This document shows, one piece after another, positions 26,111-35,571 of a stretch of DNA of 64,000 nt (position 1 is its first letter; each line of letters starts with the position of its first letter). Made by a program: the position numbers and the translations under genes. Below the pieces are notes generated by a model. The model saw nothing but the letters and a program-made list of their open reading frames with translations, was not told the DNA's origin and searched no databases. Origin of the DNA: Thalassospira sp. HF15 (GTDB lineage: Bacteria > Pseudomonadota > Alphaproteobacteria > Rhodospirillales > Thalassospiraceae); contig NZ_JAAVKI010000002.1 of assembly GCF_011806525.1 (NCBI RefSeq), forward strand, positions 248,001 to 312,000, written 5' to 3'.

Positions 26111-28056
26111 CTGCCCAAAACAACAATAACAATCCGGCACTGCCGACCGATCCAATTGCCCCGATAGCAGTGATCTGTCTGACCCAGCGCGCCCTTCCGA
26201 CCGCACGCAAGATTGCATCAAGCCTGCAAGGGGCCGCCGTACACGGCCTGCGTACCCGCGTGTCGATTAATGACGTCGATGTCGCCTTTGATGATACCAT
26301 TGCGCATCTGCAACAAACTTTTTCATCGGATTATGTCATCATTGGCGTCTGCGCATCGGGCATTTTGATCCGCGCCCTTGCGCCCCTTCTGGCGGGCAAA
26401 TGGCAGGACGCCGCCGTGATTGCCGTTGATGAAGCCGGTGATAATTTCATCCCGCTTTTGGGTGGGCATCATGGTGGAAACCGGCTGGCGCGCGATTTGG
26501 CTGATCGTCTTGGTGGCAATGCCGCCATTACCACGCCGGGCGATGCCATGCTGGGCCTTGCCCTTGATGAACCGCCAGCTGGCTGGACACTTGGTACGCC
26601 CGAAACCGTCAAACCCGCCACCGCGGCCCTGTTGGCCGGTGCATCTGCCCGGATTGAGGTCGAAGCAGGTTCGAGCGCGTGGCTGACCAACAGCGCGATT
26701 GCCCAGTCTGAAGACGGCAATATCCTGATCACGGCAACCGCCCGCGAGGGTGCCAATGAAGACGCGATCAGCGATGGTACTGAAACCGCGATCACCTATC
26801 ACCCGCCGGTTCTGGCCCTTGGGGTCGGGTGTGAACGCGGCTGTCCGGTAGATGATCTTTATGATCTGGTAATGGAAACACTGGCCGGTCAGTGCCTGAG
26901 CCCCAAGGCCATTGCCTGCGTGACATCAATTGACCTCAAGGCCGACGAAGCAGCAGTCCATGAGCTGGCACGCCGCCTTGGCGTTCCGGCACGTTTCTTT
27001 GATGCCAAAACCCTTGAGGCGGAGGCAGACCGCCTTGTGACACCATCAGACGTCGTCTTTGCTGAAACCGGCTGCCATGGTGTGGCCGAGGGTGCGGCAC
27101 TGGCAACGGTCGGCCCAAACGGCAAGCTGATTGTGCCCAAACACAAGACCAAAAAATCCACCTGCGCGGTTGCTTTGTCTCAGGATGACATCATCCCCGA
27201 GAAAGTCGGGACCGCCCAAGGCAGACTTTCGATTGTTGGCATTGGTCCGGGTCAGATCGGCTGGCGCAGCCCGGAGGCCACCGCCCTGATTGGCCGGGCA
27301 ACCGATATTGTCGGTTATCAGATGTATCTTGATCTGTTGGGGCCGCTGATTGACGGCAAGGATTGCCATCATTCCGACCTTGGTGCCGAAGAAGCCCGCG
27401 CGCGGCATGCGCTTGAACTCGCCGCGACTGGCAAGGATGTCGCGCTGATCGGGTCGGGTGATGCCGGGATTTATGCGCTGGCGACGCTTGTGTTCGAGTT
27501 GCTTGATCGCGAAGACCGCGCGGACTGGAACCGGGTCGCAGTTCAGGTGTCGCCGGGCATTTCGGCCCTGCAGGCGGCGGCATCGCGGATTGGTGCGCCA
27601 TTGGGCCATGATTTCTGTGCGATCTCGCTTTCGGACCTTTTGACCCCGCGCGAAGATATCCTGCGTCGCCTGAAATCAGCGGCCGAGGGCGATTTCGTGA
27701 TTGCCTTCTATAACCCGGTATCCAAACGCCGCCGTGATTTGCTGGCCAAGGCACGCGATATCCTGCTTGAACATCGCCAGGAAGATACACCAGTGGTACT
27801 TGGCCGTCAGTTGGGGCGCCCGGACGAGGAAATCACAGTCGTTCCGCTTTCGAAACTAGAAGTCGACATGGTCGATATGCTGACCACCGTTCTGGTCGGA
27901 TCAAGCAACAGCCGCCACATTACGCGCGGCGAGAACGAATGGGTCTATACCCCGCGCGGTTACGCCAAAAAGGGCCCGGATGCGGCGAAAGCGCCCGTCC
28001 ATAGCAGCACTGACACATCCAAAAACGACATCTCCATAAAAGACGGGGCAGAATAA
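26101..28056 (+). CDS. cobJ: CbiG-CobJ fusion: cobalt-precorrin-5A hydrolase-like domain plus precorrin-3B C17-methyltransferase
   Basis: The 651-residue protein joins two families. Residues 20 to about 370 match CbiG, with GVCASGILIRALAPLL and the C-terminal CobE-like part LALGVGCERGCPVDDLYDLV ... ETGCHGVAEGAAL. From about residue 374 (IVGIGPGQIGWRSPEA) it is a CobJ/CbiH methylase with SGDAGIYALATLVFE, PGISALQAAASRIGAPLGHDF and FYNPVSKRRRDL, which contracts the ring. The last 50 residues are a low-complexity charged tail. The start could also be the ATG at 26107, which overlaps the cobI stop. The stop overlaps cobM (TAATG). Confidence 0.94.
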   Translation: MAMTAQNNNNNPALPTDPIAPIAVICLTQRALPTARKIASSLQGAAVHGLRTRVSINDVDVAFDDTIAHLQQTFSSDYVIIGVCASGILIRALAPLLAGKWQDAAVIAVDEAGDNFIPLLGGHHGGNRLARDLADRLGGNAAITTPGDAMLGLALDEPPAGWTLGTPETVKPATAALLAGASARIEVEAGSSAWLTNSAIAQSEDGNILITATAREGANEDAISDGTETAITYHPPVLALGVGCERGCPVDDLYDLVMETLAGQCLSPKAIACVTSIDLKADEAAVHELARRLGVPARFFDAKTLEAEADRLVTPSDVVFAETGCHGVAEGAALATVGPNGKLIVPKHKTKKSTCAVALSQDDIIPEKVGTAQGRLSIVGIGPGQIGWRSPEATALIGRATDIVGYQMYLDLLGPLIDGKDCHHSDLGAEEARARHALELAATGKDVALIGSGDAGIYALATLVFELLDREDRADWNRVAVQVSPGISALQAAASRIGAPLGHDFCAISLSDLLTPREDILRRLKSAAEGDFVIAFYNPVSKRRRDLLAKARDILLEHRQEDTPVVLGRQLGRPDEEITVVPLSKLEVDMVDMLTTVLVGSSNSRHITRGENEWVYTPRGYAKKGPDAAKAPVHSSTDTSKNDISIKDGAE

Positions 28057-28817
28057 TGACTGTTCATTTTATCGGCGCCGGTCCTGGCGCCCCGGACCTG
28101 ATCACCGTGCGCGGCTTGCGCCTGATCGAAAAATGCCCGGTCTGTCTTTATGCCGGATCGCTGGTGCCTGAGGAAATCGTTACCGCAGCCCCCGATGGCG
28201 CGCATGTTGTTGATACCGCGCCGATGAACCTTGATGAAATCATGGCCGAAATCGAAGCCGCACACGCCAAGGGACAGGACGTTGCACGCGTGCATTCCGG
28301 CGATCCGTCGATTTATGGCGCAATTGCCGAGCAGATCCGTCGTCTGGATGATCTTGGCATTCCCTATGACATCACGCCGGGTGTTTCGGCCTATGCCGCA
28401 ACCGCTGCCGAAATTGGCGCGGAATTGACCCTGCCCGACATTTCCCAAACCGTAATCCTGACACGCACCGCCATGCGGTCCTCGTCCATGCCCGATGGTG
28501 AAAGCCTAAAGGAACTTGGCAAATCACGCGCGACACTTGCCGTACATTTGTCGATCAATAATCTGGCCAATGTGGTGCGCGATCTGATCCCGCATTATGG
28601 GGAAGACTGTCCGGTTGTGATTGCCTATCGCGCAACATGGCCCGATCAGCAGTACATATTTGGGACGCTTGGCGATATCCGGGCCAAGGTCAAAGGCAGC
28701 GGCATCACGCGTACAGCGCTCATCATGGTGGGTGAAGTTTTCGGTCGAAAAGATTTTACCGACTCTAGACTTTATGCCGCCGACCACACCCATGTTCTGC
28801 GCCCGGCCAAAGCATGA
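28056..28817 (+). CDS. cobM: Precorrin-4 C11-methyltransferase CobM
   Basis: CobM methylates C11 of precorrin-4. The 253-residue tetrapyrrole methylase has FIGAGPGAPDLITVRG at the start, CLYAGSLVP, VHSGDPSIYGA, PGVSAYAATAAEIGAELTLP and SINNLANVV, all typical. It is the last gene of the ring operon, followed at once by a strong terminator. Confidence 0.97.
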   Translation: MTVHFIGAGPGAPDLITVRGLRLIEKCPVCLYAGSLVPEEIVTAAPDGAHVVDTAPMNLDEIMAEIEAAHAKGQDVARVHSGDPSIYGAIAEQIRRLDDLGIPYDITPGVSAYAATAAEIGAELTLPDISQTVILTRTAMRSSSMPDGESLKELGKSRATLAVHLSINNLANVVRDLIPHYGEDCPVVIAYRATWPDQQYIFGTLGDIRAKVKGSGITRTALIMVGEVFGRKDFTDSRLYAADHTHVLRPAKA

Positions 28818-28824
28818 TCAAAAC

Positions 28825-28852
28825 GGGCGAACTTCATGTTCGCCCTTTTTTT
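28825..28852 (+). terminator. Rho-independent terminator after cobM
   Basis: GGGCGAAC and GTTCGCCC form a perfect 8-bp stem with a 5-nt loop followed by seven Ts. It closes the cbiX-cobM operon. Confidence 0.9.
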
Positions 28853-28936
28853 GGACAAACCCTCTGATCAACAAGTTTATTTTTTCGGCAGAACAGCAAT
28901 TTGCTGAAAAATCTGTCATTTCAACCGTGAACATCC

Positions 28937-28966
28937 TTGACCCCGCCCTGCCCGGCACCCTTTAAT
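28937..28966 (+). promoter_or_regulatory. Candidate promoter of the Anbu operon
   Basis: TTGACC (28937-28942) and TTTAAT (28961-28966) are 18 bases apart and about 25 bases upstream of the first ATG, which has AAGGGGAG before it. The spacing fits a housekeeping promoter; the boxes are moderate matches. Confidence 0.45.
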
Positions 28967-28991
28967 CAAATAGAAATAAAGGGGAGATTGC

Positions 28992-30395
28992 ATGTTCAAC
29001 GAGATGAGTGTGGACGACCAGATTCGCGAACCTTATCGCGCCTTGGTTGACTGGATGGAAGCAAGCGGCCCCGAGGTTCTCGAACAAAAGCGCCTTGAAG
29101 CCGAAACACTGTTCCGCAAGATCGGCATTACATTTGCGGTTTATGGCGAGGGTGGAGACCCCGAACGGCTTATTCCATTTGATCTCATTCCCCGTATTTT
29201 CACATCCGGCGAATGGCGAAAGCTTGATCGCGGCGTCAAACAGCGTGCCCGTGCGCTGAATGCGTTTCTTTATGACGTCTACCACAATGCCGAAATCATC
29301 AAGGCCGGCATCGTCCCGGCCGATCTTGTATTTCGCAACGACGCGTTTGAACCGGCCGTGATCGGTATCGACCCGCCGCGCAACGTATACAGCCACATTG
29401 TCGGGGTCGATATTGTGCGCACCGGGCCAGATGATTTCTATGTTCTTGAGGACAACTGCCGCACACCATCGGGCGTGTCCTATATGCTTGAGAACCGCGA
29501 AATCATGATGCGCATGTTCCCGGATCTTTTCAAAAGCCTGCGGATCGAGCCGGTCGAAAGTTACCCGGACATGTTGCTCAAGACGCTTAAGAGCATCGCG
29601 CCCCGCAAATGCGACCGCGAACCCAATATCGTCGTCCTGACCCCGGGTGCGATGAACAGTGCGTATTATGAACATTCGTTCCTTGCCGACCAGATGGGTG
29701 TTGAACTGGTCGAAGGTCAGGACCTGTTTGTGCACGAAGACCGGGTCTATATGCGCACCACGCGCGGCCCGGCACGGGTTGATGTGATCTATCGCCGCAT
29801 TGATGACTCCTATATTGATCCGCTGTGCTTCCGCCCTGACTCTGTTTTGGGCATTCCTGGTCTGATGAATGTCTATCGTTCCGGCGGGGTGGCGATCTGT
29901 TCGGCACCCGGGGCGGGTGTTGCCGATGACAAGGCGGTTTATACCTATGTGCCCGATATGATCCGGTTCTATCTGGGCCAGGAACCGATCCTGAATAACG
30001 TGCCGACCTGGAAATGCGGCAAGCCGGATGATCTGAAATACGTTCTCGAACATCTGGGCGAGCTGGTCGTCAAGGAAGTCCACGGGTCAGGTGGTTATGG
30101 TATGCTTGTTGGTCCGGCATCGACCAAGGAAGAACAGGCAGCCTACGCCAAACGGATCGAAGCCGACCCCGGCGACTTTATTGCCCAACCGACATTATCC
30201 CTTTCAGCTTGCCCAACCTTTGTTGAAAGCGGCGTTGCGCCCCGTCATGTCGACTTCAGGCCATTCTGCCTTGTCGGCGATAACGTGCGCCTGACACCGG
30301 GTGGACTGACCCGGGTCGCCATGCGCGAAGGGTCACTTGTCGTGAACTCGTCGCAGGGCGGCGGGGTCAAGGACACCTGGATCATGAGCGATTAA
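28992..30395 (+). CDS. Circularly permuted ATP-grasp protein of the Anbu operon
   Basis: The 467-residue protein matches the circularly permuted ATP-grasp family (former DUF404/DUF407): LIPFDLIPRIFTSGEWRKLDRGVKQR, then RNDAFEPAVIGIDPP, EDNCRTPSGVSYMLENRE, and the late VVKEVHGSGGYGML and HVDFRPFCLVGD. Such enzymes are predicted to form amide bonds from ATP and a carboxylate, perhaps making or tagging a peptide; no substrate is established. It heads four tightly spaced genes (gaps 1-17 nt) ending in the Anbu peptidase. Confidence 0.93.
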   Translation: MFNEMSVDDQIREPYRALVDWMEASGPEVLEQKRLEAETLFRKIGITFAVYGEGGDPERLIPFDLIPRIFTSGEWRKLDRGVKQRARALNAFLYDVYHNAEIIKAGIVPADLVFRNDAFEPAVIGIDPPRNVYSHIVGVDIVRTGPDDFYVLEDNCRTPSGVSYMLENREIMMRMFPDLFKSLRIEPVESYPDMLLKTLKSIAPRKCDREPNIVVLTPGAMNSAYYEHSFLADQMGVELVEGQDLFVHEDRVYMRTTRGPARVDVIYRRIDDSYIDPLCFRPDSVLGIPGLMNVYRSGGVAICSAPGAGVADDKAVYTYVPDMIRFYLGQEPILNNVPTWKCGKPDDLKYVLEHLGELVVKEVHGSGGYGMLVGPASTKEEQAAYAKRIEADPGDFIAQPTLSLSACPTFVESGVAPRHVDFRPFCLVGDNVRLTPGGLTRVAMREGSLVVNSSQGGGVKDTWIMSD

Positions 30396-30412
30396 AAGGA
30401 AAGGGTTGAGAG

Positions 30413-31360
30413 ATGCTTAGTCGTACCGCAGAAAACCTTTTCTGGCTGTCGAGATATGTTGAACGGGCCGAGAACATGGCCCGCCTGATGGAAATGGGCT
30501 ATCGCATGGCGCTGATGCCCGCAGCTGCCAGCGGTAACCGGTCTGAATGGGAATCGGTTCTTTCCGCGTCTGGCTGTGCAGCCGGGTATGACCCCGATGC
30601 ACCCTTGCGCCAGGAAGAGGTCGCCAATTTCCTGATCTTCAACCGCGACAATTCGTCGTCGATTCTCAATTGCTTTGAATATGCCAGGGCAAATGCGCGC
30701 GCCATGCGCACCGCGATCACCGCAGAAATGTGGGAGGCGCTTAACAATGCCCTGATGGAACTCAGACGCCCGTCGATGCACAATCTGGCCAAGAACGAAT
30801 TGCCGGAATTCATCGACTGGGTCAAAAAACAAGGCGCCCTGTTCAGAGGGGCGACTGATTCCACCATTTTGCGCAATGACGGCTATGACTTTATCCGTCT
30901 TGGCACCTTTATCGAGCGGGCCGACAACACCGCACGGCTTCTGGACGTCAAATATTACGTCCTGCTGCCTGAAACCAGCATGGTCGGCGATGGTGTGGAC
31001 AATTATCAATGGACGACAGTTCTGCGCGCGGCATCGTCGTTGCGTGCCTTCCACTGGGTCTATCGCGATGACTATTCACCACACAGGATCGCACATTTCC
31101 TGATCCTCAATCCGTTCAGCCCGCGATCACTTGCCCATTGCGCTGAACAGATTACCCAGCATCTAGAACGATTGGCCCGACATTATGGCCAACGTCACAG
31201 CGTCCATCGCCAAGCGGTCGATATGTATTCCCTGCTGACGCAAAGTGACATGGACGAGATCTTTTCGACCGGGTTGCACGAATTCCTGACCGACTTCCAA
31301 GGACGCAACCGCCTGCTGTCGCTCGCCATTGCTGATGCCTATCATTTCGGGGGACAGTAA
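30413..31360 (+). CDS. Alpha-E domain protein (DUF403)
   Basis: The 315-residue, mostly helical protein starts MLSRTAENLFWLSRYVERAENMAR, the signature of the alpha-E family, and keeps RLGTFIERADNTARLLDVKY and LILNPFSPRSL. The biochemical role is unknown; the family almost always neighbours the permuted ATP-grasp gene, as here. It begins 17 nt after the ATP-grasp stop and ends one base before the transglutaminase-like gene. Confidence 0.92.
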   Translation: MLSRTAENLFWLSRYVERAENMARLMEMGYRMALMPAAASGNRSEWESVLSASGCAAGYDPDAPLRQEEVANFLIFNRDNSSSILNCFEYARANARAMRTAITAEMWEALNNALMELRRPSMHNLAKNELPEFIDWVKKQGALFRGATDSTILRNDGYDFIRLGTFIERADNTARLLDVKYYVLLPETSMVGDGVDNYQWTTVLRAASSLRAFHWVYRDDYSPHRIAHFLILNPFSPRSLAHCAEQITQHLERLARHYGQRHSVHRQAVDMYSLLTQSDMDEIFSTGLHEFLTDFQGRNRLLSLAIADAYHFGGQ

Positions 31361-31361
31361 G

Positions 31362-32180
31362 ATGCGCCTAACCGTCGAACACAGAACTCATTACCGTTAC
31401 GAAAGCCCGGCCTATCACGCGGTACAGAGCCTTAAGCTGACTCCGGCGGAGTTTGAAGGCCAGAAAGTCCTGAACTGGTCGATCACTGCCGAAGGCTGCA
31501 ACATTGGTGCAGAATTCACCGATGGCAACGGCGATGTCATCAGTACCCTGACGTCAAACGGCCCGGTCGAGGCGATTGAAATCGTCGTCACCGGCGAGGT
31601 CGAGACAACGGATACCGCAGGCGTTTTGCGCGGGCACAAGGAACGCGCCTTTCCCGCCGTTTTCCTGCGCACAACCCCGATGACCAAATCGAGTGCCGCC
31701 ATTCGCAAGCTTGCCGACAAGGTCGCGAAGAAACACAAGGACGGCGCAATGCTGGAACTTGCGCACGGCCTTGCAGAAGCAGTTGCCGATGCCATTGAAT
31801 TTGCACCAGGCACAACCCACGTGCACACAACAGCCGCCGACGCGCTTGCCGACGGTAAGGGTGTTTGTCAGGATCATGCCCATGTTCTGATCTCGGCTGC
31901 CCGCCATCTGGGTATTCCGGCCCGCTATGTATCGGGATATCTGTTTGCTGATCATGAAGGCAAACCGCATGAGGCATCACACGCCTGGGCGGAGTTGCAT
32001 CTGCCGGAGTTCGGCTGGGTCGGATTTGATGCGGCCAACAAGTGCTGCCCGACCGATTATTACATCCGGCTGGGCTCAGGACTTGATGGTCAGGTCGCAA
32101 CACCGGTCCGCGGCGTACATACTGGTGGCGGAAATGAGAATTTGGATGTAACAGTCGTCATTGCGCAGTCACAACAATAG
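31362..32180 (+). CDS. Transglutaminase-like cysteine peptidase family protein
   Basis: The 272-residue protein has the bacterial transglutaminase N-terminal region (MRLTVEHRTHYRYESPA) and a papain-like core with Cys169 in GKGVCQDHAHV, His207 in ASHAWAEL and Asp223 in GFDAANK. This triad supports peptidase or amide-exchange activity. There is no signal peptide, so it acts in the cytoplasm. The ATG at 31362 follows the upstream stop by one base. It is the third gene of the Anbu operon. Confidence 0.92.
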   Translation: MRLTVEHRTHYRYESPAYHAVQSLKLTPAEFEGQKVLNWSITAEGCNIGAEFTDGNGDVISTLTSNGPVEAIEIVVTGEVETTDTAGVLRGHKERAFPAVFLRTTPMTKSSAAIRKLADKVAKKHKDGAMLELAHGLAEAVADAIEFAPGTTHVHTTAADALADGKGVCQDHAHVLISAARHLGIPARYVSGYLFADHEGKPHEASHAWAELHLPEFGWVGFDAANKCCPTDYYIRLGSGLDGQVATPVRGVHTGGGNENLDVTVVIAQSQQ

Positions 32181-32195
32181 TCGGACTCGAAAAAA

Positions 32196-32945
32196 ATGAC
32201 CTACTGTGTCGGGTTGATGCTGAACGAAGGGTTGGTTTTCCTTTCGGACACGCGGACCAATGCGGGCCTTGATAACATTTCCCGCTATCGCAAGATGTTT
32301 ACCTGGGAAGTCCCGGGCGAACGCGCGATTGTCGCACTTTCGGCAGGCAATCTCGCCATCACCCAAGCGGTCATGAGCACCCTGTTTGAAGCCATCGACG
32401 ATCCCGACACAAAGGCGGGCGACTGTATTCTGAGTGCGCCCAGCATGTTTCGCGTTGCCGAACTGGTCGGCGAAGCCATGCAGAAGGTGCAGCTGAAGTA
32501 CCATGATACGCTTGAACAGCATCATGAAAGCAGTGCGGCCACGATCATGATTGGCGGCCAGCGCAAGGGCGGCGATCAACGCCTGTTTCTTATCTACGCT
32601 GCGGGCAATTTCATCGAAGCCACATCCGACACGCCATATCTTCAGATTGGCGAGCACAAATACGGCAAACCGATCCTTGATCGCGTGATCACCCCGGACA
32701 CACCGATTCATGACGGGGTCAAGGCCGTGTTGCTTTCAATGGATTCAACGCTGCGCTCCAACCTGTCGGTTGGCATGCCGCTTGATCTGGCTGTTCTGCC
32801 CGATGACGCTTGCCAGTTCTCCGAAATCCGCCGGATCGAGGCCGATGACCAAGGGTTTCGCGCGCTTTCGGATGCATGGTCGAATGCGCTTCGTGATGCC
32901 TTTGCCGACATGCCTGATGAACATTGCGATGTTGCCGCCGAATAA
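32196..32945 (+). CDS. Anbu peptidase (bacterial proteasome-family beta subunit homologue)
   Basis: The 249-residue protein starts MTYCVGLMLNEGLVFLSDTRTNAG. Removal of Met would expose Thr2 as the N-terminal nucleophile, as in proteasome and HslV subunits. SDTRTNAG and the Lys in SRYRKMF fit the active-site Asp and Lys, and AIVALSAGNLAITQAV fits the conserved strand-loop-helix. Anbu proteins form open ring-like or helical oligomers; the unfoldase or adaptor is not known. It ends the four-gene operon and is followed by a terminator. Confidence 0.93.
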   Translation: MTYCVGLMLNEGLVFLSDTRTNAGLDNISRYRKMFTWEVPGERAIVALSAGNLAITQAVMSTLFEAIDDPDTKAGDCILSAPSMFRVAELVGEAMQKVQLKYHDTLEQHHESSAATIMIGGQRKGGDQRLFLIYAAGNFIEATSDTPYLQIGEHKYGKPILDRVITPDTPIHDGVKAVLLSMDSTLRSNLSVGMPLDLAVLPDDACQFSEIRRIEADDQGFRALSDAWSNALRDAFADMPDEHCDVAAE

Positions 32946-32968
32946 GCGCCAAAAGCACGATCCACCAA

Positions 32969-32995
32969 AGCCGGACACACAAGTCCGGCTTTTTT
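32969..32995 (+). terminator. Rho-independent terminator after the Anbu gene
   Basis: AGCCGGAC and GTCCGGCT form a perfect 8-bp stem with a 6-nt loop, followed by TTTTTTG. Confidence 0.88.
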
Positions 32996-33015
32996 GTTTT
33001 GAGGGCTTTCACACC

Positions 33016-35502
33016 TTAATGGCCGCGATGCAATGATCCCTCGACACGTGCCAGATGGCTATGATGGCTGTGATGTCGATGGGTCAAAAGCCGAAAGACC
33101 CAGACCTTGATCAGGCCCGCTACGACAAACCAGCAAAGGGCATAGCCCCAGACCACCAGCGCGTGATACCAGCCAATCGGCGGCACGAACCAGCCATAAA
33201 CCGCTGCCAGCGTCCCGATAACCTGGGTAACCTCGGTTGCCAGAAACAGTTTTATGTTCGGATAGGGTTTTTGCCAGAAGAACCCCTTGTGGCGGGTGAG
33301 ATAGATCGTCAGGTGGCCTGCGACCAGAAGCTTGAGGAACACAAGCGTCTGAACCTCTTCAGGTGACAGGTGCAACCAGATTTCAGAAACCCATAGCAAG
33401 GTGAATGATGAAACCACGCCGATCGCGCCTAAAAGCGATGCCATGGTCAATGTATTGCCCATGTTCCACCGCACCGGATCGTCGGCAACATCGGCATTGT
33501 CATAGGCGATCATCATGATCGGGAAATCATTCAGCAAGGCCAGCAACACGATCATCACCGCCGTCACCGGGTAGAAATCAAACACAAGGATCGAAATCGT
33601 CATGAACAGCAAAACCCGGATCGTCTCTGATATCCGGAAGGTTGCGTAACTGCCCATGCGTTCAAAAATGCGCCGCGATTCTTCAATCGCACTGGTGATC
33701 ACGGAAATACCTGGTGCGGTCAGCACAAGATCCGCCGCCGCGCGCGCCGCATCTGTCGAGTTTGAAACCGCGATCCCGATATCGGCCTGTTTAAGCGCCG
33801 GCGCGTCATTCACACCGTCGCCGGTCATGCCAACAATATGACCGCGATCCTGAAACTGTCGGACAATCGCATATTTATGTTCGGGGAAGACCCGGGCAAA
33901 ACCGTCTGCCTGTTCCATCATGACCGGATCGCGTGCCAGATTGTTGCGATCAAACACCGCGTCAGCAGGCAGGATATTCTGGCCCAACCCAAGTTCGCTG
34001 GCGACTTCGCGACCAATCGCCTCGTGATCGCCGGTGATCATGCGGATATCAACGCCTTTGCTGCGCAGCTCGGCAATCGTTGATGCCGCATCTTCGCGGG
34101 GCGGATCAAATAGCGGCAACAGGCCAAGAAACTGCCAATTCCCGTCCGCATCCGTGCTTGCCACGCCAAGGGCACGGTATCCGTGCTCTGCCATGGTTTT
34201 GATCGCGTCCATCACCGGGCGATAGGCTGCGACACTTTCGATATCAGATGCCTCATCTTCGCACAGCAGGGCCAAAACCGCCTGCGGCGCCCCCTTGGCC
34301 ACCAAGATGGTCTTTCCGCCATGGCTTACTTCGGCCTCCGCACGTTTGCGGACCGGATCAAACTGCCGAAACGTGGTGACGTCAAAACCATCCAGCTTTG
34401 CCGGATCGCCAAGGGTTGTGAAAACAGCGCTGTCGATAGGGTCGTGACTGTCGGCTTCTGACGCCAGTGCAGCAGCACGGATCAATTCATCTTCATCTGC
34501 GGCATCAATCAAAACCGGTTTTCCGACCGTCAGATGATTTTGCGTCAATGTGCCGGTCTTGTCCGAACACAGGATATCCATCCCGGCCAGTTCCTCGATC
34601 GAGACAAGCCTTGAAACGATGGCTTTCATGCGCGCCAGTTTCTCGGCCCCGACCGCAAGCGTCACCGAAAGAACCGCAGGCAAAGCCACCGGAATAGCCG
34701 CGACGGCCAAGATCAATGCAAACAACAAGGTTTCCATCAACGGATCACCGCGATGCAGGGCGACGGTCATGATCAGCGCGATCAGCCCCAGCGTAATCAG
34801 GATCAGGAAGTTACCGATGCGCAGCACTGCACGCTGAAAATGTGATTGTTTGCCAGCATTTTTGACCAGACTTGCCGTCCGACCAAGGTAGGTTGCCATG
34901 CCGGTCGCGGTCACCATGGCCGTCATTTGCCCCTGACGGGCCACCGCACCAGAAAAGACCTCGTCCCCGATTTTCATATCAATCGCCAGCGACTCACCGG
35001 TAAGCGCGGACTGGTCAACACGCAGATAATCACCTGCCAACAGTTTTGCATCGGCGGGTATGATATCACCAAGCTTGATGCGAATAATGTCACCCGGCAC
35101 CAGTTCAAGGGCCGGAAGATCAGACCACGCGCCATCGCGCAAAACCCGTGCATCCGGGGCAAGGCGCTGTTTAAGAGCGGCAATGGCATTGTCCGCCTTG
35201 AATTCCTGCCAGAAGCCGACACCGGCATTGAGCATCAGCATCACCATGATGATTGCAAAGTCTGACCAATGCTGCACCACGGCTGACAGGATCGCAGCAA
35301 CCTCAATCATCCACGGGATCGGACCCCAGAAGAATGACAAAAGCTTTTTAAGCGGGCTGGTCTGATCATCGCGGAGGCGATTTTCACCAAACTGCTCGGT
35401 CCGGCGCTTTGCTTCGTCCTGTGCAAGACCAACTTCTGGATCTGTACGAAGCAATGACGGGTCAATTTCGGGAAAATCACGTTTGGCAGTTTGGTCCAGC
35501 AT
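33016..35502 (-). CDS. P-type proton ATPase (P3A, plasma-membrane H+-ATPase type)
   Basis: The 828-residue membrane ATPase has LTGES (167-171), the phosphorylated Asp314 in CSDKTGTLTQN, and TGDGVNDAPALKQADIG. It lacks the Cys-x-x-Cys heavy-metal domain and the CPx motif; the membrane segment before Asp314 reads AVAAIPVALPAVLS, as in fungal and archaeal-type proton pumps. A proton-export role is inferred. The C-terminus is His-rich (RHHSHHSH ... HRGH). The start at 35502 has GGAGGG upstream. It is divergent from a GntR regulator, which may control it. Confidence 0.9.
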   Translation of the reverse strand: MLDQTAKRDFPEIDPSLLRTDPEVGLAQDEAKRRTEQFGENRLRDDQTSPLKKLLSFFWGPIPWMIEVAAILSAVVQHWSDFAIIMVMLMLNAGVGFWQEFKADNAIAALKQRLAPDARVLRDGAWSDLPALELVPGDIIRIKLGDIIPADAKLLAGDYLRVDQSALTGESLAIDMKIGDEVFSGAVARQGQMTAMVTATGMATYLGRTASLVKNAGKQSHFQRAVLRIGNFLILITLGLIALIMTVALHRGDPLMETLLFALILAVAAIPVALPAVLSVTLAVGAEKLARMKAIVSRLVSIEELAGMDILCSDKTGTLTQNHLTVGKPVLIDAADEDELIRAAALASEADSHDPIDSAVFTTLGDPAKLDGFDVTTFRQFDPVRKRAEAEVSHGGKTILVAKGAPQAVLALLCEDEASDIESVAAYRPVMDAIKTMAEHGYRALGVASTDADGNWQFLGLLPLFDPPREDAASTIAELRSKGVDIRMITGDHEAIGREVASELGLGQNILPADAVFDRNNLARDPVMMEQADGFARVFPEHKYAIVRQFQDRGHIVGMTGDGVNDAPALKQADIGIAVSNSTDAARAAADLVLTAPGISVITSAIEESRRIFERMGSYATFRISETIRVLLFMTISILVFDFYPVTAVMIVLLALLNDFPIMMIAYDNADVADDPVRWNMGNTLTMASLLGAIGVVSSFTLLWVSEIWLHLSPEEVQTLVFLKLLVAGHLTIYLTRHKGFFWQKPYPNIKLFLATEVTQVIGTLAAVYGWFVPPIGWYHALVVWGYALCWFVVAGLIKVWVFRLLTHRHHSHHSHLARVEGSLHRGH

Positions 35503-35571
35503 GATGGTACCCTCCGAGCCTCTTTTGGCGATATCGGAAACTCCAATACTTCTAGATTATATTGCAGCGCA

